A stretch of DNA of 64,000 nt, taken from contig JABLXH010000014.1 in the NCBI GenBank assembly GCA_013178155.1, positions 1 through 64,000 of the forward strand, given 5' to 3'. Position 1 is the stretch's first letter. The number at the start of each line of letters is the position of its first letter. Under the pieces are notes generated by a model. It worked only from the letters and a program-made list of their open reading frames with translations. It was not told the DNA's origin and ran no database searches. Made by a program: the position numbers and the translations under genes. This DNA comes from Armatimonadota bacterium. GTDB taxonomy: Bacteria > Armatimonadota > Zipacnadia > Zipacnadales > UBA11051. Of this stretch, positions 33,199 to 41,625 are shown one piece after another.

Positions 33199-33960
33199 CT
33201 AGTCGCGGGCCAGCAGTACAACCCAGGCTTCCGGACCTCGCGGCTGGTCCTTGCTGTCCAGTTCAACCACGCGGACGACGTAGCGCAGTTTCCCCGCTAT
33301 GCTTTCCTTGGGTCGCGGAGTGGCGATGCGCATCCTGTACTTGCCGGTGCTGGTGGTGCGGTCGCGGTGCCCGGGCACGCTGGCCCATAGCCGTCCGTCC
33401 GCATAGACATCGGTCACGATGTTGATGACTCCCTGGCGACTGGAGCCGGTGCGGCCGGCCACCGTGACGTTGGGACCCACTGGCTCGCCACTGGTCGGGG
33501 CGTGGATGATGGGACGGTTGGCTTCGCTGACACCCTCGGGCTCAAACAGCAGCAGAAACCGGCCATCGGCGTCCTTGAGCACGAGGCGGTAGGCCGAGGC
33601 CTCGAAGCCGACGACCTTCTCGAGGGCCTGGAAATACAGCGACTCCTGGACCATCAGGTCCGGGTCCCCCGCCATCTTGGTGGAGCCGATGCCGGAGACA
33701 GCAAGCTTGCCATCCTGCAGTGTGTAGGAGCCAAAGAAGGTGTTGATGCCGCCGCGCCCGCCAATCCGGCCGTTCTCAAAGCGGACAGTCAACTCGCCTT
33801 TGGGGATGCGGAAGTCGGGGCTATGGGCCTTGAGGACCCAGGTCCGACCTTGCAACCCGGTGTTGGTCCCGGCACAGGGAGCCAGGCTGGTGGCAGCGAT
33901 GGCCAGCCCGCTGATGAGCGCCAGAACGAGGGTGCGTGTCTGCTGTGGATATGTGGTCAT
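33199..33960 (-). CDS. Secreted META-domain (HslJ-like) protein
   Basis: A protein of 253 residues. The N-terminus is a hydrophobic export signal (TLVLALISGLAIAATSLA). Residues about 35-125 match the META/HslJ domain: GRTWVLKAH, GRIGGRGGINTFFGSYTLQDGKLAVSGIGSTKMAG and a closing RLVLKDADGRFLLLFE. The C-terminal half is an Ig-like beta-sandwich (PTSGEPVGPNVTVAGRTG). META domains are found in lipoproteins and in heat- or novobiocin-related HslJ; here the Ig extension suggests an extracytoplasmic structural or binding role. GGGAGG precedes the ATG. It reads convergently toward the DUF6259-like gene. Confidence 0.75.
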   Translation of the reverse strand: MTTYPQQTRTLVLALISGLAIAATSLAPCAGTNTGLQGRTWVLKAHSPDFRIPKGELTVRFENGRIGGRGGINTFFGSYTLQDGKLAVSGIGSTKMAGDPDLMVQESLYFQALEKVVGFEASAYRLVLKDADGRFLLLFEPEGVSEANRPIIHAPTSGEPVGPNVTVAGRTGSSRQGVINIVTDVYADGRLWASVPGHRDRTTSTGKYRMRIATPRPKESIAGKLRYVVRVVELDSKDQPRGPEAWVVLLARD

Positions 33961-34103
33961 GCGGTTTCCTCCCGTGTGCGCCAGTGTGGGGGCAGCTTAG
34001 CTATAGCAGGTACATGACGCAGTCTAGCCGGCAGGCCAAGCAGCGAAACATAGGCTCAACCCATGTGGGGAATGGTGTCTCGTTGCCCGTCCGCCGATAG
34101 AGA

Positions 34104-34133
34104 AGCGCCTTCCCTCCGGGGAGGGAAGGCGCT
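34104..34133 (-). terminator. Strong perfect hairpin after the Met/Gly-rich lipoprotein gene
   Basis: AGCGCCTTCCCTCC (34104-34117) is exactly complementary to GGAGGGAAGGCGCT (34120-34133), giving a stem of at least 13 bp with a tetraloop. It lies 43 bases past the stop of the lipoprotein gene. No T-run follows, so it may act as a processing or pause structure rather than a classical intrinsic terminator. Confidence 0.6.
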
Positions 34134-34176
34134 GAGGCAGTCTTTGAGCCAGTTTCGGGCGGTCAGTTGGCTTCGG

Positions 34177-34515
34177 CTAGCGGCCGCCCTGCGGCTGACC
34201 GGGACCCATGCCTTGACCCGGAGCCATACCCTTGCCCGGTCCCATCATGCCCCCACCCTGTCCCATGCCCGGGCCGCCGCCGGACGGAGCCATGCTCGGG
34301 CTGGGGCCCTTCATGCCGCCCATGCCCGCGCCCTGACCTCCGGCGCCGGGGGCCATGCTGGGCCCGGGGGCCATGCCCTGGCCGGGGCCACTGGGCAGTT
34401 TGCCCTGCTCGGCTGTCTTCTTCTTGCCGCCACACCCCGCCAAGGCCGTACCGAGCAAGGCCATCACCAGGATCATTGCCACCAGCAGAAAGAGCGTCGA
34501 GCCACGTCGTACCAC
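34177..34515 (-). CDS. Met/Gly/Pro-rich small lipoprotein
   Basis: A protein of 112 residues. The GTG at 34513-34515 is chosen because GGGAGGTG is six bases upstream; the in-frame ATG further out would put that ribosome site inside the gene. A signal peptide (TLFLLVAMILVMALLGTALAGC) ends in the lipobox LAGC, followed by GGKKK. The remaining 75 residues are low complexity: imperfect repeats of G/P-x-M (GPGQGMAPG, PSMAPG, GMGGMKGP, GPGMGQGGGMMGPGKGMAPG) with about a dozen methionines and no aromatics. Methionine-rich extracytoplasmic tails can bind Cu(I) or Ag(I); this is inference only. It has its own strong promoter and hairpin. Confidence 0.7.
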   Translation of the reverse strand: MVRRGSTLFLLVAMILVMALLGTALAGCGGKKKTAEQGKLPSGPGQGMAPGPSMAPGAGGQGAGMGGMKGPSPSMAPSGGGPGMGQGGGMMGPGKGMAPGQGMGPGQPQGGR

Positions 34516-34620
34516 AGCAAACACCTCCCTTTGATACAGCCAGTCCCGCACAGGGGCACTGGCACGGCCTCAATACCCGGCGTCCGACAACGCGGTCGCC
34601 GGTACCGGAGGCCCCAGTCC

Positions 34621-34650
34621 ATTATCGGCAGTGAGAGTGCGTCCTGTCAA
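34621..34650 (-). promoter_or_regulatory. Promoter of the Met/Gly-rich lipoprotein gene
   Basis: On the minus strand a perfect TTGACA (-35, 34645-34650), an 18-base spacer and GATAAT (-10, 34621-34626): the best -35 box among the promoters found in this window. It predicts a leader of about 100 bases. Confidence 0.65.
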
Positions 34651-34704
34651 TAGCTGACTTGGCGACGCGGTGCGCAACGGGAGCCGGGCATCCCCAGTGC
34701 AACG

Positions 34705-35235
34705 TCACTGGCCGGACCAGAGGGCCAGGCCGAGGAGACCCGAGGCCAGGACGACGAGACTGGTGTCAATCTTCTCGGTCAGCACCAGGGCGCCCAGGCA
34801 CAGGATCCCCAGGACGATGGGCCCGGGGGCTGTCAGGTGCTGCTGGGCGAGCATGATGCCGGCGGCGACGATCAGGCCGACGACGGCAGGGCGGGCTCCC
34901 CACAGGAAGCGCTTGACCCAGCGGTGTCCCTGCAACCGCTGCAGCCTGTTGGAGCAGAACAGGGTTAGCAGGAACGTGGGCAGGAACATGCTGATGGAGG
35001 CCAGGATAGCGCCGGGGAAGCCGCTGAGCTTATAGCCGATGAGCGTGACGGTCACCAGTACGGGGCCGGGCGTCATCTGGCCCAGAGCGAGGGCATCCAG
35101 GAACTGCTGTTGGGTGAGCCACTGATACCGCTCGACAACATCGTACTGCAGCAGCGGGACCATGACCAGCCCGCCGCCGAACACCAGGAGGCTGGTGCGG
35201 GCACAAAGCAGGCAAAACTGCAGCAGGTCGCTCAT
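34705..35235 (-). CDS. chrA: Chromate transporter, second half-subunit
   Basis: A protein of 176 residues, a single ChrA domain of the short-chain (two-gene) type. It has about five or six membrane helices, the N-terminal FGGGLVMVPLLQYDVVE and the conserved GQMTPGPVLVTVTLIGYKLSGFPGA. Short ChrA proteins work as pairs with opposite topology and export chromate or a similar oxyanion such as sulfate by proton coupling. Its ATG overlaps the stop of the first ChrA gene by four bases, consistent with stoichiometric production. Confidence 0.88.
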   Translation of the reverse strand: MSDLLQFCLLCARTSLLVFGGGLVMVPLLQYDVVERYQWLTQQQFLDALALGQMTPGPVLVTVTLIGYKLSGFPGAILASISMFLPTFLLTLFCSNRLQRLQGHRWVKRFLWGARPAVVGLIVAAGIMLAQQHLTAPGPIVLGILCLGALVLTEKIDTSLVVLASGLLGLALWSGQ

Positions 35236-35771
35236 GACGAGGCCTCCTGCCTGGGGGTAGGAGCCAGGAGCATACCCAGCAGCCCGCCGCCGATGACGAG
35301 TATCGCCGGGTGCAGCTTGAGCAGTGCAGCCACCAGTACGGCGGCGGCGACGATGGCTCCCCGGTAGCTGGTGATGCTCTTGCGGCCCATCCGCCAGCCG
35401 GTGGCGATGATGATGGCGATGACGGCGGGCCCGACCCCCTTGAAGAAGCCGCCCACCTGAGGGACGGTACCGTAGTGCAGGTAGAGCGGCGACAGCACCA
35501 GCATCAGCGCGAAGGGCGGGAGGAGCAGGGCTCCGGCCGAGACGGTTGCGCCGAGGGCGCCGCGGAGCTTGTAGCCCAGATACGTGGCACAGCCCAAGGC
35601 CACCGGGCCCGGGAGCATCTGCCCCAGGGCTACCCCCTCGGAGAAAGTCTCCTCGCTTACCTCACCTGTCTCGACCAGATCACGGTGCATCATGCCGATG
35701 AGGGCCATTGGGCCGCCGAAGCCGGTGGCTCCGATCTTGAGGAACTTCAGGGCCAGGGTTCGCAAGCGCAT
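35232..35771 (-). CDS. chrA: Chromate transporter, first half-subunit
   Basis: A protein of 179 residues, a single short-chain ChrA domain: GATGFGGPMALIGMMHRDLVE at the N-terminus, then GQMLPGPVALGCATYLGYKLRGALGA and hydrophobic segments to the C-terminus. GAGGTC lies eight bases before the ATG. It is translationally coupled to the second ChrA gene and together they should form the transporter. No ChrB or other chromate-specific regulator is nearby, so a housekeeping anion role is possible. Confidence 0.88.
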   Translation of the reverse strand: MRLRTLALKFLKIGATGFGGPMALIGMMHRDLVETGEVSEETFSEGVALGQMLPGPVALGCATYLGYKLRGALGATVSAGALLLPPFALMLVLSPLYLHYGTVPQVGGFFKGVGPAVIAIIIATGWRMGRKSITSYRGAIVAAAVLVAALLKLHPAILVIGGGLLGMLLAPTPRQEASS

Positions 35772-35919
35772 GGCATCGTGACCTCGAAGTCTGAATCATG
35801 GGGGTCTGGTTCGCCTCCACGCGGGGGACCTCCTGCCCGCGGGCGCGAGGCAGGTGCGCTGCTCCCGCAGAGGAATCATGCGGAGAACCACGGGGAGCCA
35901 CAGAGAGGGGTGTGTGTAT

Positions 35920-37896
35920 ATGTTCCGCCACGTGATGGACGCGGTGATACGGGAGCAGAATATCGGTCGGGTGCGTCGGGACATCGCCAACCACTGGGCC
36001 TGTCGCCCGACGGTACCGGGGCCTGGGATGCACGAGGCGGCGGCGCTGCTGGTGAAACGTTACCGGGAAAACGGGGTTGAGGCCGTCAACATTGAGTACC
36101 CGGCCGATGACACCACCTCGTTCCTGGGTGGGCATACCGGCCTGGAATGGCGGCCCTACGGCGCGAGACTGGAGATCGTGGCACCGCAGGCCTTGACGCT
36201 CTGCCGGTACGATGATGAGCCCCTGTGCCTGGTCTGTTACAGCGATCCGACGCCAGCCGAGGGGGTCGAGGCGGAGGTCGTGGTGTGCAATGGAGCACTG
36301 GCAGAGGAGGGGGTGCAGGTCGGTCAATGGGCTGGGAAGATGCTTCTCACTGACCAGCCCCCGGCCGTCGTGGAAGCGGCGGCCCGGAAGGCGGGAGCAG
36401 TCGGGGTGGTCTCGGACTGCGTCTGCCCGCCCTGGCTGGCTTCACATCCGCCGGTCCGGGAGCCGGAGGATGCGCCGGACCTGGTGATGTGGACCATCTT
36501 CTCGGGGGTCAGGCACGAGACCCCGCTCTTTGGCTTCAACCTGTCGGGGCGGCAGGGGCGGCGACTGCGTAAGCTCATCGCCGCGGGTCATGAGCCGGTG
36601 CGGTTGCGGGCCACAGTGGCGGCAGAGACGCTGGTGGGCGTGTCGGACCTGGTCAATGCGTGGATTCCGGGCACGGACCTGGCCGAGGAGGAGATCTGGG
36701 TGCTCGCGCATCTGTCGGAGCCAGGGGCGAGGGACAATGCGTCGGGGTGCTGCCTGGCACTGGAGATGGCGCGGGTACTGGCGAAGCTGACGGCCGACGG
36801 GACCCTGCCCCGGCTGCGACGAACGGTGCGCTTCCTGCACGCGACCGAGGTCAGTGGCTTTCTGCCCTACCTGGGGGCGCGGCAAGAGGAGTGGCCAAGC
36901 GTGTTGGCGGGGCTGTGTCTGGACTCCTGTGGGCAGGACTTCTCGATCTCGGGCGGTGAAGTGGTGCTCTGGCAGTCGCCGGAGCACAATGCCTCTTTCG
37001 TGGACGGGCTGATGGAGACACTGGTCCGGGCGGCGGTGGCGGAGCCGGTGGAGCGATTCACGACGCAGAACTATGACATCTTTCCGTGGCACACCGAGCC
37101 GTTCTGGGGCAATGATGCCTTTGTGTCCGACGGCTTCTTCGATATACCGACCCCCCACCTGGGCTGCTGGCCCGACCGGTACTATCACAGTTCGGCGGAT
37201 ACGCCGGATCAGATGAACGATAACACGCTGGGGCGCTTTGGGGCGATTGATACGACCTTCCTGTACTTGCTGGCGACGGCCGGAGCGCGGGAGGCGCGGT
37301 GGTTTGGGCACCTGGCGGCAGCCGACTGGAAGCGACGCATCGCGCGTTTCACGGAGGAGCGGCTGACAGCGGCACTCAGCGGCAATCCGTCGCGAAAGCA
37401 GGGGCGAGAGCTGGCGGTGCAGATTGGGCACCTGGCCCTTCAAGGCGTGGACGCCATCGAGCAGGCCCTGCGCTTTGCGCCACAGGATCCCGCCTTGCGT
37501 CAGGACCTGTACGCGCTGATGGACCAGTTCCGGCTGGCGATGGCGGTAGAGGCCTCATACGCGGCGGGAGCGCTGGGGGCGGTGTTTGGGAGCCCGGAGG
37601 AGGTGTTCCCGGAGCGCCAAGTGGAGGAGGTCGCGACGGTCTACGCACGACGGGTGTGGCACCTGCCGGCCGATAGCACACTGTCGCCGCGGGGACAGAA
37701 GCGGCTGGCAGGGCTGCGCAAGCGGGCCGGGGCGAAAGCCAACCTCGACCGCATCTGGCCGTGGGTCAGCGGACGGCGCAGTGTGACCGAGATATGGGCC
37801 CGTCTGCGGGCAGGCGGCGAGATCAAGTTGCCCGTCATTGCCGCCTATCTGGCGCTGTTGGCGGAAGAGGGCCTGGTGGCCGAGGTGGGGCGCTAG
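35920..37896 (+). CDS. M28-like metallopeptidase-fold protein with PA-type insert, possible missing base
   Basis: A protein of 658 residues. The ATG at 35920 is nine bases after GAGGGG. A protease-associated-like insert covers about residues 60-215 (CNGALAEEGVQVGQWAGKMLL). The peptidase core then shows AHLSEPGARDNASGC (His and bridging Asp, near residue 271), HATEVSGFLPYLG (near 306), CLDSCG (Asp ligand) and YHSSADTPDQMN (final His, near 427). Against Aeromonas aminopeptidase AEEVGLRGS, the catalytic base Glu appears as Thr while the ligand Glu remains. About 200 helical residues are added at the C-terminus. There is no signal peptide. It may be a cytoplasmic aminopeptidase or a non-hydrolytic homologue. 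Confidence 0.75.
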   Translation: MFRHVMDAVIREQNIGRVRRDIANHWACRPTVPGPGMHEAAALLVKRYRENGVEAVNIEYPADDTTSFLGGHTGLEWRPYGARLEIVAPQALTLCRYDDEPLCLVCYSDPTPAEGVEAEVVVCNGALAEEGVQVGQWAGKMLLTDQPPAVVEAAARKAGAVGVVSDCVCPPWLASHPPVREPEDAPDLVMWTIFSGVRHETPLFGFNLSGRQGRRLRKLIAAGHEPVRLRATVAAETLVGVSDLVNAWIPGTDLAEEEIWVLAHLSEPGARDNASGCCLALEMARVLAKLTADGTLPRLRRTVRFLHATEVSGFLPYLGARQEEWPSVLAGLCLDSCGQDFSISGGEVVLWQSPEHNASFVDGLMETLVRAAVAEPVERFTTQNYDIFPWHTEPFWGNDAFVSDGFFDIPTPHLGCWPDRYYHSSADTPDQMNDNTLGRFGAIDTTFLYLLATAGAREARWFGHLAAADWKRRIARFTEERLTAALSGNPSRKQGRELAVQIGHLALQGVDAIEQALRFAPQDPALRQDLYALMDQFRLAMAVEASYAAGALGAVFGSPEEVFPERQVEEVATVYARRVWHLPADSTLSPRGQKRLAGLRKRAGAKANLDRIWPWVSGRRSVTEIWARLRAGGEIKLPVIAAYLALLAEEGLVAEVGR

Positions 37897-37906
37897 CCAG
37901 GCGGCG

Positions 37907-40399
37907 TCAGGGGCGAACCAAGTAGACCGGGTCCTGGGTGAGGCGCAGGCGTCCACCGGGGGTCGCCACAGCGCGGCCCCACATCGAAAGGCAGCGGTCA
38001 CGCGGGTCTACGGGTACGGCCACCGGGTCACCCATGCGCCAGAGCATGCGGACCGTGGCGCCGCGCCCGGCGAAGGTGAGGTCCACCAGGCCTTCGCACT
38101 CCGGGTGCGGTGTCTGGCGCACGAAGCGCCGGCCTTCCAGCAGCGAGTTCGCCACGGCCAGGGGCACCACGCCGAGGCGCACGGTCTGGTTGAGGTCGCA
38201 CAGGAACAGGCCCGCGCCGCCGTCGCCGGCATGAGTCTTCTCGTGGCCGGAGTAGTACAGGACGTGCGCGAGGCCAGCGGCCCTGGCGGCAGCCAGTGAC
38301 TTCGGGAACATCCGCGCCGCCTCCAGCGGTGAGGAGTCTCCGCCGTAGAGCCGGAACTTGGTGAAGTTGCCCTGCACACTGGGGCCGCACTCGGTGTCCC
38401 AGATGGGGGTGTCCGGCGTCCCTGCCGCCCGCAGTCCCTCACGGATCGTCTTGACCACTGTCAGTAGCCGCTCGGGACCCGTTACCGTGCTCCAGATGGT
38501 GGCGCCATAGCCGTGGACGCTGATGGCGTCACAGTAGTGGCTGGCGCCGAGCTTCAGGCACTCCAGCAGCCAGGGGTCGCTGGGGCCGCAGCCGCCCAGG
38601 CCGATGACCGTGGCCCCCGGGTTGCCGGCCTTGATAGCCCGGTAGGCGGACTTGAGCACCTCAACGTAAGGCCCGGGAGCGATACCGCCGTAGGGCTCGT
38701 TCATCACCTCCCAGGTATCTATGGCGCCCTTCCAGTGGGCGGCAGCGGTGCGGCAGTATTCCTCCCAGAGCGGGAAGGTCTCGGGCCGCAGGAAGATGCG
38801 CTGCTGCTGCTCGTCCTCGGCCAGAGGGCTTTGGGCCCACTGGGGGACGAGGTCAACAAGGCCCAGGATGGCGTGGCCGTAGGCGCGGTGTTGCGTGGTT
38901 TCCAGGTCGGGGAAGGTCCACTGGCCGCGCTCCTTCTCGACGTAGGTCCACTTGGTCCAGGCGGCGGTGTCGTGCAGGCGGTCCCAGCGCATGCCAAGCT
39001 TCCAGCAGGCCTCGCGGAGGGGCGGAGTGTTGGGGATGTGAGTGCCGCAAAGCCACTGGTCGAGAGGCAGACTGGGCATGGGGGGAACGACGGCCAGGAA
39101 GGTCTCGGCTTCGCTGCGGCCGGTCGTGGGGCCAAGCGGGCGGGTGACGAGCTGCCAGTAGCCCGGGGGGAGGCCGGTGAGCGCCACCTTGGCGCGGCGG
39201 TCGCGGAAGGTCAGGCCGTAGGAGCGGACAGGGACATGGCTCTCGTCGCAGATGACGAGTTTGGTAGGGCCAGGGGCGCCTGAGGCCAGGATGGTCGCGA
39301 TGACCCTCTCCCCCACGGTGGCGACGTTGTAGGGGGCGTCGGTGGTGACGGCCAGCTCGAGGGGTGCGGCAGGAGCATAGGGCTGGTCGGCAGCGCCATC
39401 GAGGTCGGCCTTGACCTCGCAGGCATCCACGAGGACCTCGGCGCCAGCGGGGCTGTCACAGAGGACCTGGAAGTAGCACTCCGCCACGCGCCCGATCTTG
39501 CCCTCGGCGGGCGGCGGGCGCCAGCGGAAGCCTACCTCTTTCCAGCCCTCCTCGCGACGCACGGTGAAGGCCTCGGACCTGGCGCTGCCGCCGCGGGGAA
39601 AGATCCAGTTGCTGAGGTACAGGCGAACGACAGCGGTGTCGCTGAGGCTCTTGACCTGGGCGCGGGCCACGTAGTCGCCCTGGAGGGAGAGAGGAAGCCA
39701 GGTGGAGCTGACGACGGCGTAGTTCTTCAGGCGTGCGGCCCAGCGGCCCTCAACGACGTCGCTGCCAGTGAAGGAGCAGCGGCCACGGAGGTACCAGCCG
39801 TCGCGCAACAACTCGAACCCGGAGTTGGGCAGGAGGTTGCCCGGGACCGGCGGATCGCCGGGAGGCAGTTCGCCGGTGACTTCCTCGATGAGGATGTTGT
39901 CTATGGTCAGGGTGGTATAGCCGTTCATCAGGAGCATGAGCAGTACGGAGGACGCGTCTTTCAGCCCGCGGCCCAGGAAGGAGACGGTGTGCATTTCCTC
40001 ATTGGTTACCTCGAGACTGGTTACGTACACGGTGTAGGGCGAGGTATCGTGGCGGAGGATGAGCGTGACATTCTGGCCGCCGCGGCTGGCGATGTCGAGA
40101 GTGACACGGTACAGGTGGCCCTGCTGCATGCTGATCTGACCGAGGATGATCTGACAGTATCCGGCTACCCGGCATTCCAGCACTCTGCCATGGCGCGGGT
40201 CACCGCTGTCCACCACGGCCATGGGGACGGTGCTGCCAGCCCAGCCGCTGTTGTCCTGGAGGGGCGGTGGAGGATCGCCGAGGGGGGCCTCCTCAAAGTC
40301 CTGGGCGAAGAGGACGCGGGTCTGGAGAGGCTGGGTGTCCTGGGCCGAGACTGCGACGGCGAGGATCAGAGCAGCCACAGACAGGGAGGCCTGGCGCAT
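37907..40399 (-). CDS. Secreted clan GH-A glycoside hydrolase (GH5/GH39-like) with binding modules
   Basis: A protein of 830 residues with a signal peptide (RQASLSVAALILAVAVSA) and AGAGGAACG before the ATG. Two jelly-roll carbohydrate-binding modules (about residues 25-175 and 190-330) and an Ig-like domain precede the barrel. The clan A acid/base motif is TWEVMNEPYGG (about residue 564), and the nucleophile is probably the Glu of IWDTECGPS (about 670), near the ends of strands 4 and 7. SVHGYGA matches the usual strand-6 His/Tyr. The substrate is probably a plant beta-glycan but cannot be named. It is transcribed away from the PD40 operon. Confidence 0.82.
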   Translation of the reverse strand: MRQASLSVAALILAVAVSAQDTQPLQTRVLFAQDFEEAPLGDPPPPLQDNSGWAGSTVPMAVVDSGDPRHGRVLECRVAGYCQIILGQISMQQGHLYRVTLDIASRGGQNVTLILRHDTSPYTVYVTSLEVTNEEMHTVSFLGRGLKDASSVLLMLLMNGYTTLTIDNILIEEVTGELPPGDPPVPGNLLPNSGFELLRDGWYLRGRCSFTGSDVVEGRWAARLKNYAVVSSTWLPLSLQGDYVARAQVKSLSDTAVVRLYLSNWIFPRGGSARSEAFTVRREEGWKEVGFRWRPPPAEGKIGRVAECYFQVLCDSPAGAEVLVDACEVKADLDGAADQPYAPAAPLELAVTTDAPYNVATVGERVIATILASGAPGPTKLVICDESHVPVRSYGLTFRDRRAKVALTGLPPGYWQLVTRPLGPTTGRSEAETFLAVVPPMPSLPLDQWLCGTHIPNTPPLREACWKLGMRWDRLHDTAAWTKWTYVEKERGQWTFPDLETTQHRAYGHAILGLVDLVPQWAQSPLAEDEQQQRIFLRPETFPLWEEYCRTAAAHWKGAIDTWEVMNEPYGGIAPGPYVEVLKSAYRAIKAGNPGATVIGLGGCGPSDPWLLECLKLGASHYCDAISVHGYGATIWSTVTGPERLLTVVKTIREGLRAAGTPDTPIWDTECGPSVQGNFTKFRLYGGDSSPLEAARMFPKSLAAARAAGLAHVLYYSGHEKTHAGDGGAGLFLCDLNQTVRLGVVPLAVANSLLEGRRFVRQTPHPECEGLVDLTFAGRGATVRMLWRMGDPVAVPVDPRDRCLSMWGRAVATPGGRLRLTQDPVYLVRP

Positions 40400-40421
40400 C
40401 GGGACGTTCCTCTGACGTATG

Positions 40422-40493
40422 GATGACCTGCAGAAGGGATAGCCTCTTCGTCATGGGGCGGCGAACGGCCTGCCAGGGGAGGGGCAGGTCATC
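40422..40493. repeat. 10-bp inverted repeat in a divergent promoter region
   Basis: GATGACCTGC (40422-40431) recurs exactly inverted as GCAGGTCATC (40484-40493). An inner CCTGCC/GGCAGG hairpin lies at 40469-40488. The pair sits between the divergent GH-A glycosidase gene and the PD40 operon and may be a shared regulator site. No regulator of this type is seen nearby. Confidence 0.4.
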
Positions 40494-40520
40494 GGCGGGC
40501 CGTGGCCGAACGAGTCGGGC

Positions 40521-41603
40521 ATGAGGCCGGTTTCCCGCCTGGTGGTAGCGATGGCCGTGGCGACGACTTGCCACGCGGAGAGTGGTAGCGACATGATCGT
40601 GTTCTCGCTGCGGCAGTGGGAGGGGGAGTACGCCACTTCGGACCGGCCTGGCGGGGTAAGCGTCACGCCCTTCACCAGCGCCATCTACGTGGTCCCGGCG
40701 GACGGGAGCGCGCCACCGCGGAAGGTGGTTGACGTGGGCGGGCGGGCCGACGCACCGGGGTACTCGCCAGACGGTCAGTGGGTGTACTTCCAGGCGCCGG
40801 TGGAGGGCGTGGGTCACATCTTTCGCTGCCGCGATGATGGTTCGGAGCTCACGAACCTGACGGCCGACCACCAGCCGCCCGGCGATCGGTACGGCCGCAG
40901 CCCGTCGGCGGATGGGTCGAAGGTGGTCTTTACCTACCATGACGGCGAAATCGGCCGCGTGGGGGTCATGGACGCTGACGGCGCCAATCCCTACCTGATC
41001 GCGCCGGACATCGGCTACCACTACATGGCGGAGATGAGCCCCGACGGCCGGAGCGTGGTCTTTGCACATACGGCGAAGGGCTACGTGCTGGCGCTCAAGC
41101 GCCTGGACACCGGGGAGTTGTTGACACTGACACGTGATCTGCCCGAGTCGTTCTGCCCGCAGTTCACGCCGGATGGGCGGACCATCGTGTTCTTCCGTCG
41201 GGACGGCGATTACTACAGTGTGTCTCCCGACGGGACGAACCTGCGGCGCTTGACGGAGGGATGCCAGCACCGGGAGTTCACGCTGTCAGCCAAGGATGAG
41301 CACGGTTCGAGTGACCCGCCGGCGCTCTCCCCGGACGGCAGGCAGATCGCCTACATTGCGCGGCGCGAGGGCATTCCGCAGGTCCACGTGATGGACCTGG
41401 ACGGTGGCAACCAGCGGCAGGTGACGTTCCGTCCGACGCCGTGCGGGCGTTTGGCCTGGAGCCCGGACGGAACGCGGCTGGCGTTCGTGTCGTGGGTGGG
41501 TGAGACCGTGCAGCTCTTTGTGGTGCCGGCGGCGGGCGGGGAGCCACAGCAGATCACAGAGGTGCGGGGGGCGGTGTACTGGGTGGACTGGAAGCCGCGA
41601 TAG
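40521..41603 (+). CDS. TolB-like PD40 beta-propeller protein
   Basis: A protein of 360 residues with a short signal peptide (RLVVAMAVATTCHA). Repeats of the PD40/WD40-like kind are plain: YSPDGQWVYFQ, PSADGSKVVFTY, MSPDGRSVVFAH, FTPDGRTIVFF, LSPDGRQIAYIA and WSPDGTRLAFVSW, making a six-bladed propeller. It resembles the C-terminal half of TolB, but the N-terminal TolB domain is absent and no pal or tol genes flank it. First gene of a five-gene operon. Role unknown; a binding scaffold in the periplasm is likely. Confidence 0.82.
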   Translation: MRPVSRLVVAMAVATTCHAESGSDMIVFSLRQWEGEYATSDRPGGVSVTPFTSAIYVVPADGSAPPRKVVDVGGRADAPGYSPDGQWVYFQAPVEGVGHIFRCRDDGSELTNLTADHQPPGDRYGRSPSADGSKVVFTYHDGEIGRVGVMDADGANPYLIAPDIGYHYMAEMSPDGRSVVFAHTAKGYVLALKRLDTGELLTLTRDLPESFCPQFTPDGRTIVFFRRDGDYYSVSPDGTNLRRLTEGCQHREFTLSAKDEHGSSDPPALSPDGRQIAYIARREGIPQVHVMDLDGGNQRQVTFRPTPCGRLAWSPDGTRLAFVSWVGETVQLFVVPAAGGEPQQITEVRGAVYWVDWKPR

Positions 41604-41625
41604 GCAACGCAGGGAGGTGGTGCGG

